Source of the DNA: Oscillibacter valericigenes Sjm18-20
GTDB taxonomy: Bacteria > Bacillota > Clostridia > Oscillospirales > Oscillospiraceae
DNA: 64,000 nucleotides
Assembly: GCA_000283575.1 (NCBI GenBank)
Contig: AP012044.1
Coordinates: 3,596,001 to 3,660,000, forward strand
Direction: 5' to 3'
Part shown: positions 45,808-54,702 of the stretch, in pieces
Position numbering within the stretch: position 1 is the first letter of the stretch
Layout: each line of letters begins with the position of its first letter
Made by a program: the position numbers and the translations under genes
The notes under the pieces: generated by a model
The model's input: only the letters and a program-made list of their open reading frames with translations
What the model was told of the DNA's origin: nothing
The model's database searches: none

Positions 45808-46230
45808 ATGAGTCAATCAGACGGATTTTATACCATGAAGGGTTATGCGCTCAATGCTGACGGCGAACTGACCAGCGCCATGGAGGATTATCTGGAAATG
45901 ATTTCACGCCTGACACGGCAGAATGAATCCGTCCGGGTAAGCGATCTATCCAGAATGCTGCATGTCAAAGCATCCTCCGCTACAAAAATGGTGCAGCAAC
46001 TGGGGCAGTCCGGACTTATCCAGGCGGAAAAGTACGGAGATATCTATTTGACGGACAAAGGGCGTGAGGTCGGCAATTATCTGCTTTATCGTCATGAGGT
46101 GATCCACCGGTTTTTATGTGCGCTAAACCATTCGGACAATGAATTGGAGCAGGTCGAGAAAATAGAGCATTTTCTCGACCGTAAAACCGTAAAAAACCTG
46201 GAGTTGCTGACCATGCGTTTGCATCTGTAA
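45808..46230 (+). CDS. DtxR/MntR family metal-dependent regulator
   Basis: The start at 45808 (GCGGAGC before ATG) gives 140 residues. The winged helix spans SAMEDYLEMISRLTRQNESV, RVSDLSRMLHVKASSATKMV and GDIYLTDKGREVGNYLLYRH. The dimer/metal domain follows with EVIHRFLCAL and EQVEKIEHFL, which supply typical His/Glu ligands. No SH3 domain is present, as in MntR. It is divergent to feoAB, so iron- or manganese-dependent control of feo is likely. Confidence 0.9.
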   Translation: MSQSDGFYTMKGYALNADGELTSAMEDYLEMISRLTRQNESVRVSDLSRMLHVKASSATKMVQQLGQSGLIQAEKYGDIYLTDKGREVGNYLLYRHEVIHRFLCALNHSDNELEQVEKIEHFLDRKTVKNLELLTMRLHL

Positions 46231-46471
46231 GGTCGAGAGTTAGGTCCTCTTCGTCTCTGCTAAGTTCGGCAAAAGATAAAATCGACTTTTAACTTTTTTT
46301 ACGATACGTGATTACTTGCGTTGTGTCCATGCCGAACGGAATTTCTTCCTAGACTTGGCAGGTTTCTGTTATTTGAATAAAAACCATACTATCCCGCACA
46401 AAATGATGAGTAAAGTACGAATGAGAGCGAAAGATCTCCGCTACTGAAAAAGTACAGGAGGGGGGCGCCTT

Positions 46472-47034
46472 CGTTGGAAGAGCTTCTGATAAAATTCTAT
46501 CCACCAACTCCAGCTGGGATAAAAACCTGAAGTCTCGTCTCTTCCCTGTATTATTCCAGAGAGGATACTATCCGTGAGATACGCCTTCTAAACCAAGCGC
46601 TTATTCCAAAAGGAATATGTGTACTTCCGCTGCGGTATAGCAAGGGGCGTGTGTTAATTTATCTATTTCGCCCCGCTCAACTTAAAAGGGATCTGTCCAA
46701 CATCGATGCCATCAGAATGTTGTTAACTGCCGGGTATCAAAGTACAAAACCCGAGCATTGTCTCGCAGAACTAATGCGCAAACTGAATGGCGACGGTGGC
46801 TTCCCACATAAAATCGGATTGTTTCTTGGCTATCCGCCTGAAGATGTACGGGGGTTTATTGAGAATGGGTCCAAAAACTTCAAGTCTGTTGGTTGCTGGA
46901 AGGTATACGGAAACGAGCGCGAGGCCAAAAAACGTTTCGCGCAGTATAAGAAATGCACGGATATTTATTGCCGGTGCTGGGAGAGCGGAAAATCCATTAC
47001 ACGGCTTGCCGTGCCTGCTCTGCAACAGCCTTAA
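46472..47034 (+). pseudogene. DUF3793 family protein, frameshifted
   Basis: An initial frame reads LEELLIKFYPPTP. After one or more indels the remaining frame has VLIYLFRPAQLKRDLSNIDA, then GGFPHKIGLFLGYPPEDVRG, GCWKVYGNEREAKKRFAQYK and CTDIYCRCWESGKSITRLAV. This is the full C-terminal signature of the clostridial DUF3793 family, often found near iron transport genes. The N-terminus is scrambled. Confidence 0.72.
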
Positions 47035-47246
47035 CAATTTCCAGTAGCATAAGCCCCTTGCAATTGTCATGATATTGAAAAAAATTTCAGAGATCGTCCG
47101 CTATCATTTCTCACATCTTCATATTGCTGCATATGAACTAGATAGGGTCGATATTGCCCAGAGCTAATGACTCTACCGTGTACTTTACAGGTTGGTTTTG
47201 GAGCAGTCAAGAACCGTGCAGAATGTGAACACCCGAAATCCGGGGC

Positions 47247-48117
47247 TTATGCGGCCAGGCCTCTGGCGGCCTGACGATACGCGGCCGGCGGCAGGCCGCC
47301 GGGGTTGGCAGTGTAGATTTGCCGGCGGTTATAGTAGGTCATGATGTACCGGAACACGATGCTCTTCACCTGTGCCATGGGCATCTGCTCCGTCCTGATT
47401 CGATAGAGTTTTTCTTTCTTCAACGTAGCAAAAAAACTCTCCATCCTGGCGTTGTCGTAGCAGCGGCCCGTGCCGCTCATGCTTTGAACCGCGCCGTATT
47501 GCGCCAGCACCTTTTGAAATGAGGAGCTGGTAAATTGGCTGCCGCGGTCGCTGTGCAGGGTCATTCCATAGGCTCCCTGCGCCTGGCAGGCAGACCGAAA
47601 CGCCCGGATACACAGCTCCTTCTTCATGTTGTCATCCATGGCAAGACCGACGATCTCTCCGTTATAACAATCCAGAACTGCCGCCAGATACAGCTTGCCG
47701 TCCTGACACTGGATCTGCGTGATATCTGTCAGCCACTTCCGGTTAGGGGTGTCTGCGGTAAAATCCCGGTGAATCAGGTTCTCCGCCTTCTGCGCAGCCA
47801 AGTCTGCTTTTGTCAGACTGTTGGAGTGACGAGGAGCGCGATGGCAGGCCTTCACGCTTCATGGCCCGCCGTACGCTGCTGCGGCTTATCGCGATACCGC
47901 GCTGCGTAAGCGCCAGAAGGATTCGGCCAACACCATAATTGTCATTGTCCGGATTTTCATTATAAATCTCTCGTATTTTGACCAGAAGCAGCTGCCACGG
48001 TTTTGGCTTGCCAGCCGACTGCAAAGAGCGGTAGTACCCGGATTCACTGACTTTCACAACCCGACACATGGCATGAATGCAGAACCGCTCACGGCGCAGC
48101 GTGATGTACTCATACAG
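47247..48117 (-). pseudogene. IS3 OrfB (copy E), frameshifted
   Basis: Same frameshift as copy D, between SRSSSLQQSDKSRL and RAPRHSNSLTKADL. In addition the TTG at the usual OrfB start is CTG. The DDE residues remain. Confidence 0.88.
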
Positions 48118-48128
48118 CCGCTCCGGCT

Positions 48129-48428
48129 TTACCGTTTCCGGTCTTTGGCGAAAAAACCCAGCGCATCTTTAAGAATCTCATTTGCTTTTCGCAGCTCCGC
48201 GATTTCCTTTATCAGCCGGCGCTTGTTCTCGGAAAGCGGTGCGTCGCGGCGAATTCCGCTTCCGACGAAGGCGTGATCTCCGAAGGCCTTTCGCTTCTGC
48301 CGCCACTCCGCCAGAGAGTAGTACGGAATGCCCAGTTGTGCCGCCGCCTGCTTCACGCCGATTTCATCGGACAGCTTGACCGCTTCTTCTTTGAACTCCT
48401 TATCATATTTGCGCATTGCAAACACCAC
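48129..48428 (-). CDS. IS3-family transposase OrfA (copy E)
   Basis: This intact 99-residue OrfA has one E-to-K change in SENKRRLIKEIAEL. Confidence 0.88.
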   Translation of the reverse strand: MVFAMRKYDKEFKEEAVKLSDEIGVKQAAAQLGIPYYSLAEWRQKRKAFGDHAFVGSGIRRDAPLSENKRRLIKEIAELRKANEILKDALGFFAKDRKR

Positions 48429-48495
48429 CTTATTCTTTCTTTGATTCTATCACTTTTGGGGAGTTTGCCCTCTGCACTTCTATGATATCCCTCCA

Positions 48496-48822
48496 TAAGC
48501 AGCTTTGGCTACAATGAAAAAATAAATGCACATACTTTGCTTTGCTAAGTTTTTTACAGACTCAATATGGTTTTTATACTAGCTTTGTAGATGGTCCCGC
48601 TTTTCGGGCCCAGGTCAGCTGTGGATGCCCCAGTGTAATAATACTAATACCTCGTCCCATATTTTAGCATGTTACAAACAAAAACAGGCTGACAGTGTGT
48701 CAGCCTGTTTTTGTCGCTATGAACACGCAAGAGCCATTGGCAGTGGTCCGAGTGAAATTATAGGGTTTGAAAAAATCCAGTCATATCAATAACTTACAGG
48801 CAGTCGGCAAGCTTTATCTTCA
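48496..48822. other. Intergenic stretch with terminator
   Basis: No gene is seen. It contains a perfect hairpin at 48679-48713, listed separately. Confidence 0.5.
48679..48713. terminator. Bidirectional intrinsic terminator
   Basis: CAAAAACAGGCTGACA and its exact complement are separated by GTG. The A and T tracts at either side allow termination in both directions. It lies downstream of the small membrane protein gene. Confidence 0.8.
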
Positions 48823-49185
48823 TCAATTGCAAAGAAAACCAATCCCATAAAGCAGGATCGTAATACTGACGATGATGCAAGCAAAAATTTTTGCGCCTTT
48901 CCATGCACGAAATGTAACGCCATAGATGGTACCAAAAAGTAAAACGACCGGCATTCCCATCACAACGGCGATCCAAAGAAAAGCATATCCTGGATTGTCA
49001 TTTGGGCAAAGTTCGTCAGGCTGCATGGACGCAGGATTCACAATCGCTCCAATCATCAAAAACATATGCCACACCGTCATGATACCCAAAACCGCACCCC
49101 AAAACCAACGGGAAATCGCAATAAAAATTCGTTCGCCCTTGCTCCAATTAATATCCTTGTGCCTGTTGTTTTTCAAATTAATCAC
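48823..49185 (-). CDS. Small membrane protein, candidate immunity protein
   Basis: Starting at GTG 49185 (or TTG 49176), it overlaps the stop of the upstream gene. The about 120-residue product has a basic N-terminus and three membrane helices (FWGAVLGIMTVWHMFLMIGA, YAFLWIAVVMGMPVVLLFGT, IFACIIVSITILLYGIGFL). I recognise no family. Its tight coupling to a large protein with a lysozyme-like domain suggests an immunity or localisation partner; this is inference. Confidence 0.65.
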   Translation of the reverse strand: MINLKNNRHKDINWSKGERIFIAISRWFWGAVLGIMTVWHMFLMIGAIVNPASMQPDELCPNDNPGYAFLWIAVVMGMPVVLLFGTIYGVTFRAWKGAKIFACIIVSITILLYGIGFLCN

Positions 49186-50803
49186 CAATCCAGCTTTGCA
49201 ATTTTGAATACATTCCCTCAAATCTCGCGGCGTAGGATGAGTTCCTTGCTTCTTCCGGCGTAGCGTCTGGCCCCTGATTATATCTTCCAATCAGCGTTTT
49301 CATATCTTCTAGCGTCATTTGATCGGCCCGTATGTCCGGAAAATCAATTTCTTTCAAATTATGCAAATGCGTACCGCAGAGAACAAGGGCAGTCCGATCA
49401 TCCTGCAAGAGAAAAATCATTTGCTGTTCCAGATAGCCGTCAAGTTTTCCGTAAAAATCCAAACTCTCTGCCGCTCGTCGGAGCTGCATGCTGAGGTTAC
49501 CATAAGAAATCCGGTCAGTTGGACCCGTTCCGATTCGCTGTCCCGCAAGCATAAATGAATATTGATCCATCCAGTCAGGAAGTATCGAAGATAAAAAACG
49601 TTTTCCATTATCAAAAAAGGGAGGAGCTCCGCCGTATTCCGTATAAGCCACGCCGGCCAAAACAATGGCAGGAATATCATTCATGCTGGCCACGGATTGA
49701 ATCGCTTCAGCCAGCGCTTTTACATATTTTTCTTTATAAACCTCTATTTTCCCAATGGATTTATCGATGATCTGTTTGATATTACTATCTAACCAAAATT
49801 CTGCACTCTTTATATTCGTCCACTCTTCATAACTGCCAATATTCAAAGACGCGGCCTGCTCCTGGACACGTTTTATCTCCCGGAAAATCGAATAATATTT
49901 TTCCAATTTCCCCCCAAACAGCATCAAATCAGAAGATACTTCCGAAAAATGGGACAGATCCTCATAAAGATCCATCATACGGTCATAGTTTCCGGGAGCG
50001 ATATAGCTTTCTTCGGGATTGCCGTCACTTAAATCCTGCATAATCGTCTTTGCCACCGTGCGCAGCGAGTCAGTAATTAACTGACCATACATAAAATTTC
50101 CCCAGGAGTGACTATAAAAGTCTGGAATATCCATTCCAAAAATCTGCTTTTCATAATAGTCGATGTATTCTTTGCTGCAAAGCACCATGCCACCATGAAC
50201 GTTGCAGCGTGAACCGGAATCCATAAAGAGAATTCTATTCAGAATGTCTTTCAGAAAGTCACGATCCCGGCCATGCAACACTTCCGCCAAGAAGCTTTTC
50301 TTTTCCAAATCGTCTCCTACGGAAAAGGAAATTCCCCAGTCAGCGGCCTTTTGGAGCAAATCTATCCGTTCGGAACGGAACATAGAAAACGGGCCTCCGT
50401 CTATAACATCTTTTGCGGCACTTTCTACTTCCGAATTGCTTGCTCCGGATTCTGTATTGGTCTCATAATTGGAAAGCTGTAAAATATTCAGGCAACGGTC
50501 TCCACTGCCCGTTCCGCTTCCAACCAGATTACAGACAGCATACAACCCGGAAACAAAATTTGCAAGGTTTTCTCGATCCCGTTCCCCAATATAGCGAATC
50601 ATTTTTATGTGGGATTGTAGGTCCGAGAGAATCTCATCAAAAACATTGTGCGTTTTATTTACAATTTTTTTTATTTGATCATAATACTTCATTCCATATT
50701 GAGTTCCAAACAATCTTCCCACATAATTGTCACGGTTGATTTGCTCAAAGTATTCAGGTAAGCCAACAATGCATCCATTCTTTCCGCGTAGTAAATAATC
50801 CAT
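49178..50803 (-). CDS. Large protein with C-terminal lysozyme-like domain, putative toxin
   Basis: The start at 50803 has AAGAGGGTG seven bases upstream; an in-frame ATG at 50821 lacks this. The protein has about 541 residues. The first 365 are mostly helical with no recognised domain (YFEQINRDNYVGRLFGTQYG near the start). The C-terminal part has IPAIVLAGVAYTEYGG (Glu389), DRISYGNLSMQLRRAAESL, LVLCGTHLHNLKE and LIGRYNQGPDA. This order (Glu, SxGxxxxQxxxAA, later YNxG) is seen in lysozyme-like domains of polymorphic toxins. No signal peptide is present. Confidence 0.6.
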   Translation of the reverse strand: MDYLLRGKNGCIVGLPEYFEQINRDNYVGRLFGTQYGMKYYDQIKKIVNKTHNVFDEILSDLQSHIKMIRYIGERDRENLANFVSGLYAVCNLVGSGTGSGDRCLNILQLSNYETNTESGASNSEVESAAKDVIDGGPFSMFRSERIDLLQKAADWGISFSVGDDLEKKSFLAEVLHGRDRDFLKDILNRILFMDSGSRCNVHGGMVLCSKEYIDYYEKQIFGMDIPDFYSHSWGNFMYGQLITDSLRTVAKTIMQDLSDGNPEESYIAPGNYDRMMDLYEDLSHFSEVSSDLMLFGGKLEKYYSIFREIKRVQEQAASLNIGSYEEWTNIKSAEFWLDSNIKQIIDKSIGKIEVYKEKYVKALAEAIQSVASMNDIPAIVLAGVAYTEYGGAPPFFDNGKRFLSSILPDWMDQYSFMLAGQRIGTGPTDRISYGNLSMQLRRAAESLDFYGKLDGYLEQQMIFLLQDDRTALVLCGTHLHNLKEIDFPDIRADQMTLEDMKTLIGRYNQGPDATPEEARNSSYAARFEGMYSKLQSWIGD

Positions 50804-50856
50804 AAAATACACCCTCTTCATAGTTTCATTTTCATGATTTGTCTAACAATTCCGCA

Positions 50857-51461
50857 TGGAGAAGTCAAGAACCGTGCAGAATGTGAACACCCAAAATCTG
50901 CGGCTTATGCGGCCAGGCCTCTGACGGCCTGACGATACATGGCCGGCGGCAGGCCGCCGGGGTTAGCGGTATAGATTCGCTGGCGGTTATAGTAAGTCAT
51001 GATGTACCGGAACACGATGCTCTTAACCTGTGCCATGGGCATCTGCTCCGTCCGGATTGGATAGAGTTTTTCTTTCTTCAACGTAGCAAAAAAACTCTCC
51101 ATCCTGGCGTTGTCGTAGCAGTGTCCCGTACCGCTCAAGCTTTGAACCGCGCCGTATTGCGCCAGCACCTTCCGAAATGAGGAACTGGTAAATTGGCTGC
51201 CGCGGTCGCTGTGCAGGGTCATTCCACAGTCTCTCTGCGCCTGGCAGGCAGACCGAAACGCCCGGATACACAGCTCCCAGAGAGTAGTACGGAAGGCCCA
51301 GCTGTGCCGCCGCCTGCTTCACGCCCATTTCATCGGACAGCTTGACCGCTTCTTCTTTGAACTCCTTGTCATATTTGCGCATTGCAAACACCACCTTATT
51401 CTTTCTTTGATTCTATCACCTTTGGGGTGTTTGTCCTCTGCACTTCTATGATATCCCTCCA
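50857..51461 (-). mobile_element. IS3-family insertion sequence, copy F (605 bp, internally deleted)
   Basis: Both ends are intact and flanked by the duplication GCA (50854-50856 and 51462-51464). About 700 internal bases are missing: orfA residues up to PYYSL are joined to the distal part of orfB. It lies just upstream of the lysozyme-like gene and may have displaced its native promoter. Confidence 0.92.
50905..51394 (-). pseudogene. IS3 orfA-orfB deletion remnant (copy F)
   Basis: The orfA N-terminus (RKYDKEFKEEAVKLSDEMGV) runs at about codon 38 into an out-of-frame part of orfB. The orfB frame resumes at TLHSDRGSQFTSSS with DDE residues two and three. Confidence 0.85.
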
Positions 51462-51736
51462 GCATTAGCAGCTACGTAAATGATACAAGAAGCATCTATT
51501 GATTCGTTATACAAGTACAAAAGTTGTACGTATTCGTACAACAAAGCAAAAAATTTGAAGTGCAGTGATTTGCATAAAAAGTTGAGTTTTAAAAGAACTC
51601 ACCTTTGACCAAGGTGAATTATCGAGCCTTGAGAAATCCATTTATATCAATGGCTTACGGTCTATTGGCAAGTGGTATTTCGCTAGGGAAATTTGTCGAG
51701 CGAGAAGTCAACGGTTTTTTTGGACAATATGTTAAG

Positions 51737-52190
51737 CACTAAATGATAAAGCCCGCTGTTGGCAGACATTCAGAAATTGAATCGGGCTGAGATAGCCCAG
51801 CCGTTTCTGAACCCCACATCTGTTATAAAAAACTTCTATATATTCAAAGATGAACTGACGGGCTGACTTTCGAATTGGATAGAAGCGCCAATGAACGGCT
51901 TCTTTCTTCAGAATCAAAAAGAAGCTCTTACTCCAGGCTTTGGTAGGCCGCCACCTGTGCCATAATCTCGGTTGATGTGTACTGGCTACCGCGGTCGCTG
52001 TGAAAAATGACGCCCGCAGGTAAATGCCAGCGGTTTTGAGCGGCCCTGTGTGCTCTCAGGGCAAACTCCTTTTTCATGTTCTCCGTCTGACAAGCAGCCA
52101 GAACAATATTGGTATAGACATCGCGGATCTAACGAAGGTAGTCAAAACTTTCTCCGGTTCGGATAAGCGATAAATGCCGGTCTTGTGCAG
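51737..52190 (-). pseudogene. IS3-family OrfB remnant (second type)
   Basis: Leftward frames contain IRDVYTNIVLAAC and ENMKKEFALRAHRAAQNRWH, GVIFHSDRGSQYTSTEIMAQ with the second Asp, and the C-terminal RQFIFEYIEVFYNRCGVQKR and LGYLSPIQF. The Glu region is altered and several frameshifts are present. It is a different IS3 subgroup from the six-copy element. Confidence 0.7.
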
Positions 52191-52552
52191 GGCAAAAATC
52201 AGGTAATGCCTTTCGGCAATGCCACCAGCGCGCAGGTGGCGACGATTCTCCAGCGCTTCAGCCAGAATATGGCAAAGTAATTGGGAGACGGACAAAAATC
52301 TGAACAAAGCAAACGAAAGGGCCGGCAATTGCCGGCCCTTTCGTTTATTCCAGCTACATTAGATAGCGGCAATAAGAGGAATTCGCTTTCTGAGCTGGGT
52401 GCTAAGCAAAGTAAATCCATATCGTTTAACCTTAACTTGTACTTTATAGGTTGGTTTTTTCTGGTTCTGTAGAGTATTTTTTAGTACTTTTTTAAGAACT
52501 TTTCAACAATGACTGCAATTTAGATACTTGTAAGAGCAAATAAGAGCAAAAG
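52191..52552. other. Gene-free stretch
   Basis: A short inverted repeat (AAACGAAAGGGCCGGCAATTG and its complement around 52312-52346) lies here. There is no recognised gene. TTGTACTTTATAGGTTGGTTTT at 52437 resembles the flank of IS3 copy E at 47180. Confidence 0.45.
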
Positions 52553-52597
52553 AAAAGCGCTCAAAAATCACCAAAATAGTGATTTTTGAGCGCTTTT
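52553..52597. terminator. Strong bidirectional terminator after tRNA-Ser genes
   Basis: A perfect 19-bp inverted repeat (AAAAGCGCTCAAAAATCAC and complement, loop CAAAATA). Its right arm abuts the CCA end of tRNA-Ser(GCT). Confidence 0.85.
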
Positions 52598-52687
52598 GGC
52601 GGAGAAGGAGGGATTTGAACCCTCGCTGGCTTTAACACCACTACTCCCTTAGCAGGGGAGCCCCTTCGGCCACTTGGGTACTTCTCC
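52597..52687 (-). tRNA. tRNA-Ser (GCT)
   Basis: The acceptor strand GGAGAAG at the 5' end pairs with CTTCTCC, then discriminator G and encoded CCA. The anticodon loop is CTGCTAA (anticodon GCT). A long variable arm, as in serine tRNAs, and T loop TTCAAAT are present. All stems pair. Confidence 0.95.
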
Positions 52688-52730
52688 ATCTGTCAAGTTG
52701 TATCTTCAGGCTGAAATTTTAAGAAAAATG

Positions 52731-52818
52731 TGGCGGAGAGAGTGGGATTCGAACCCACGGACACTTTCGTGTCGCCGGTTTTCAAGACCGGTTCCTTCAA
52801 CCGCTCGGACATCTCTCC
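52731..52818 (-). tRNA. tRNA-Ser (TGA)
   Basis: The acceptor GGAGAGA pairs with TCTCTCC, then G and CCA. The anticodon loop is CTTGAAA (anticodon TGA). The variable arm is GACACGAAAGTGTC, and T loop TTCGAAT is present. It is 43 bp upstream of tRNA-Ser(GCT) and probably co-transcribed. Confidence 0.95.
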
Positions 52819-53763
52819 ATCGGGAAAAGAGAAAATCAACTCAGAAGACCTGAACATCATAGCACAATAGTGAGAAGTTTGTCAACAGAATTCTGTGATA
52901 AGTCCTGTTTCCATTTGTAGGCCTGAAACAGCCGGATGTTGAATTATCTAGCGCTATTTCCAGCTCCTTTTGTCCATTATACTTGAGGGCATCAATAGTG
53001 TGTGTACGCAGACGGACCTCAGGCCGCGCCTTACTTCTCTGAGGTCAGTAACCTGATAATTCCTGACCAGTTGATTATTAACAACAACGTTCCTGAGAAA
53101 ATTAGTGAAGAGGATTGGAAGTCCTTGAGAGATTTCATCCGTAAGTCTGCCAATCGCAGCGACATAACCGGGACTAATTGCGCTGTTCTTCAGAAGCAGC
53201 AGCTCGCGGGTTTGCCGCCCTCTTCTCTAAAGGGGTTGCCCGCCCGGATTCATATCACTGCCAGCATGCTCTCATTTTCTCCGGTTCTGCCAGCGGTAAA
53301 AGGCGGGCTGATATTCTAATACCCGGTTAAAACTCGCGGCTTTTTGCCTCTTGCGTCAGCGCGCCCCGGCCAATCCCACCACACAAGCCGCGTGAATGGT
53401 CTTATTACTTAATATAATCCGCACTAATGGCTAATCACAGTTGTATGCGCGTTTTTTATACCTAACCGCGCTTCTTCTCTCCCAAAATCGCACCCCTGAA
53501 GACCGGCAGATCGCCAAGGCGGCAGCGTTGCGCCTACGACCAGAAACCGGGACAAAAAAGCCCTAAAAGTGGGGAAGTGGTGTAGTGAGTGGATTTCCTA
53601 TTCTCTCGTAGTAGAGCGTATAGAGCGTATAGGGCGTACTGTATACCCTCTATCTTCTCTAATAATACAGAATATAAAACTACTTCACTTACCCCACTTG
53701 TACTACACTGCTGCACTTATTTGCCCCACTGATTTTAAGTGAGTCTCCACTTCCCACAAAAAG
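52819..53763. other. Long stretch without supported genes
   Basis: A plus-strand frame around 53002-53319 (SEEDWKSLRDFIRKSANRSD) has no start site or family match and is probably chance or debris. Short tandem GTATAGAGC-type units occur near 53615. Nothing else is recognised. Confidence 0.45.
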
Positions 53764-53800
53764 CAAAGCCCCAGACGGTTTAATACCGTCTGGGGCTTTG
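53764..53800. terminator. Bidirectional intrinsic terminator
   Basis: CAAAGCCCCAGACGGT and its exact complement are separated by TTAAT. It follows the RHH gene on the minus strand. Confidence 0.85.
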
Positions 53801-53801
53801 T

Positions 53802-54002
53802 TCATAGCTTGTCTTTAATCGCGTCAATAATCCATGCATTGATGCTCTGGCCTGCGGCTTCGGCTGCGGCTTCTATCTTCTCTTTTGTAATTCCGTCGGA
53901 GCCGTCGCGCCTGAGCCTAAACGTCACAGCATGATATATCCCGGCATTGTATTTATTACGGGCTGGTGCTGTCCGCCTGTTACGCTCTGTCCTGTCTCCC
54001 AT
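53802..54002 (-). CDS. Small ribbon-helix-helix (Arc-like) DNA-binding protein
   Basis: With ATG 54002 (AAGGGGGTG upstream) the product has 66 residues. It has a basic N-terminal tail, beta strand AVTFRLRRDG, then helices ITKEKIEAAAEAAGQSINAWI and IDAIKDKL. This is a typical Arc/MetJ fold used by phage and plasmid repressors or antitoxins. No toxin partner lies next to it. Confidence 0.72.
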   Translation of the reverse strand: MGDRTERNRRTAPARNKYNAGIYHAVTFRLRRDGSDGITKEKIEAAAEAAGQSINAWIIDAIKDKL

Positions 54003-54166
54003 GTGCTGCACCCCCTTAATATTGCATTATACCATATAATCATCGCAAATGCAAGCATAGTCGTTTTGTACAAAGTGGGAGTCCTTCTGCTGTGCATTCA
54101 TCCAAACCTTCAAAATGCGCCTTGACAATGCAAGCATAGTCTGCTTATGATTGTGCTGGAAAGGGG

Positions 54167-54295
54167 GTGAACACCACGAGCAAGCGAAAAAAGCGCGGCG
54201 GTAAGGTTCAGCCTGACAGCTACATAAACCTTACCACCGCAATCCTAAACCTAATCGCCGCTTTGATTCTCATTTACGAGAACATAAGGCGATAG
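54167..54295 (+). CDS. Tiny membrane peptide (42 residues)
   Basis: GTG 54167 follows GGAAAGG. The product has a very basic start (TTSKRKKRGGK) and one membrane helix (LTTAILNLIAALILIYENIRR). Size and layout recall holin-like or type I toxin peptides of Firmicutes phages and plasmids. A short hairpin follows at 54301-54320. Confidence 0.5.
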   Translation: MNTTSKRKKRGGKVQPDSYINLTTAILNLIAALILIYENIRR

Positions 54296-54300
54296 GCACT

Positions 54301-54320
54301 GGGGAGGGCAAAACCTCCCC
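54301..54320 (+). terminator. Hairpin after the tiny peptide gene
   Basis: GGGGAGG-GCAAAA-CCTCCCC, with a weak T tract. Confidence 0.5.
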
Positions 54321-54359
54321 CACGTATTAAGAATAACAAATCGCTTGCGAGGTGTCAAG

Positions 54360-54440
54360 ATGGATAAAGTCGTTTTTGTATTGCTTGGGATCAGCATTTG
54401 TCTGAGCGTATGGGTAATCGTTAGGAATTTAAAGAAATGA
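54360..54440 (+). CDS. Tiny membrane peptide (26 residues)
   Basis: ATG 54360 follows GAGGTG. The product DKVVFVLLGISICLSVWVIV plus RNLKK is a single membrane helix with a basic end. It lies 25 bp upstream of the next small gene. Whether it is translated is unproven. Confidence 0.4.
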   Translation: MDKVVFVLLGISICLSVWVIVRNLKK

Positions 54441-54464
54441 ATTGCAAGACAGGGGGATAACGCC

Positions 54465-54665
54465 ATGAAAAACTATCCGTACCACGCAATCGAGAAAATA
54501 GGCGCAGGCAAGCGCGGCTGCTTTGTTATCAAGCAGGTGGTTAATGACCATCTGGTTATGCCAGTTAACAACCGGAGGTTTCGCACGGAGGACGCAGCGC
54601 GGATAGCGTCAAGCGTTCTTGGAATCAAAATAGAGGCCGTCGGTGACCTGTACGAAATTATTTGA
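54465..54665 (+). CDS. Small hypothetical protein (66 residues)
   Basis: ATG 54465 has AGGGGGATAACGCC upstream. The product has YHAIEKIGAGKRGCFVIKQV, VMPVNNRRFRTEDAARIASS and VLGIKIEAVGDLYEII, an alpha/beta small protein. No family is recognised; probably part of a mobile-element accessory cluster. Confidence 0.65.
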   Translation: MKNYPYHAIEKIGAGKRGCFVIKQVVNDHLVMPVNNRRFRTEDAARIASSVLGIKIEAVGDLYEII

Positions 54666-54702
54666 GAGGGGTTAATCAAAGTATTTTATCGATTGCAGGA
54701 CG

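Larger units (their letters stand above)
47200..48495 (-). mobile_element. IS3-family insertion sequence, copy E (1296 bp)
   Basis: The ends TGGAGCAGTCAAG (47200) and CCTCCA (48495) are intact. The flanks TTT and TAA do not match. It carries the same two-base loss in orfB as copy D. Confidence 0.9.

Noticed and set aside
53002..53319. Possible 105-codon gene
   Set aside because: No ribosome site, no recognisable domain, and it lies in a stretch with other broken sequences.
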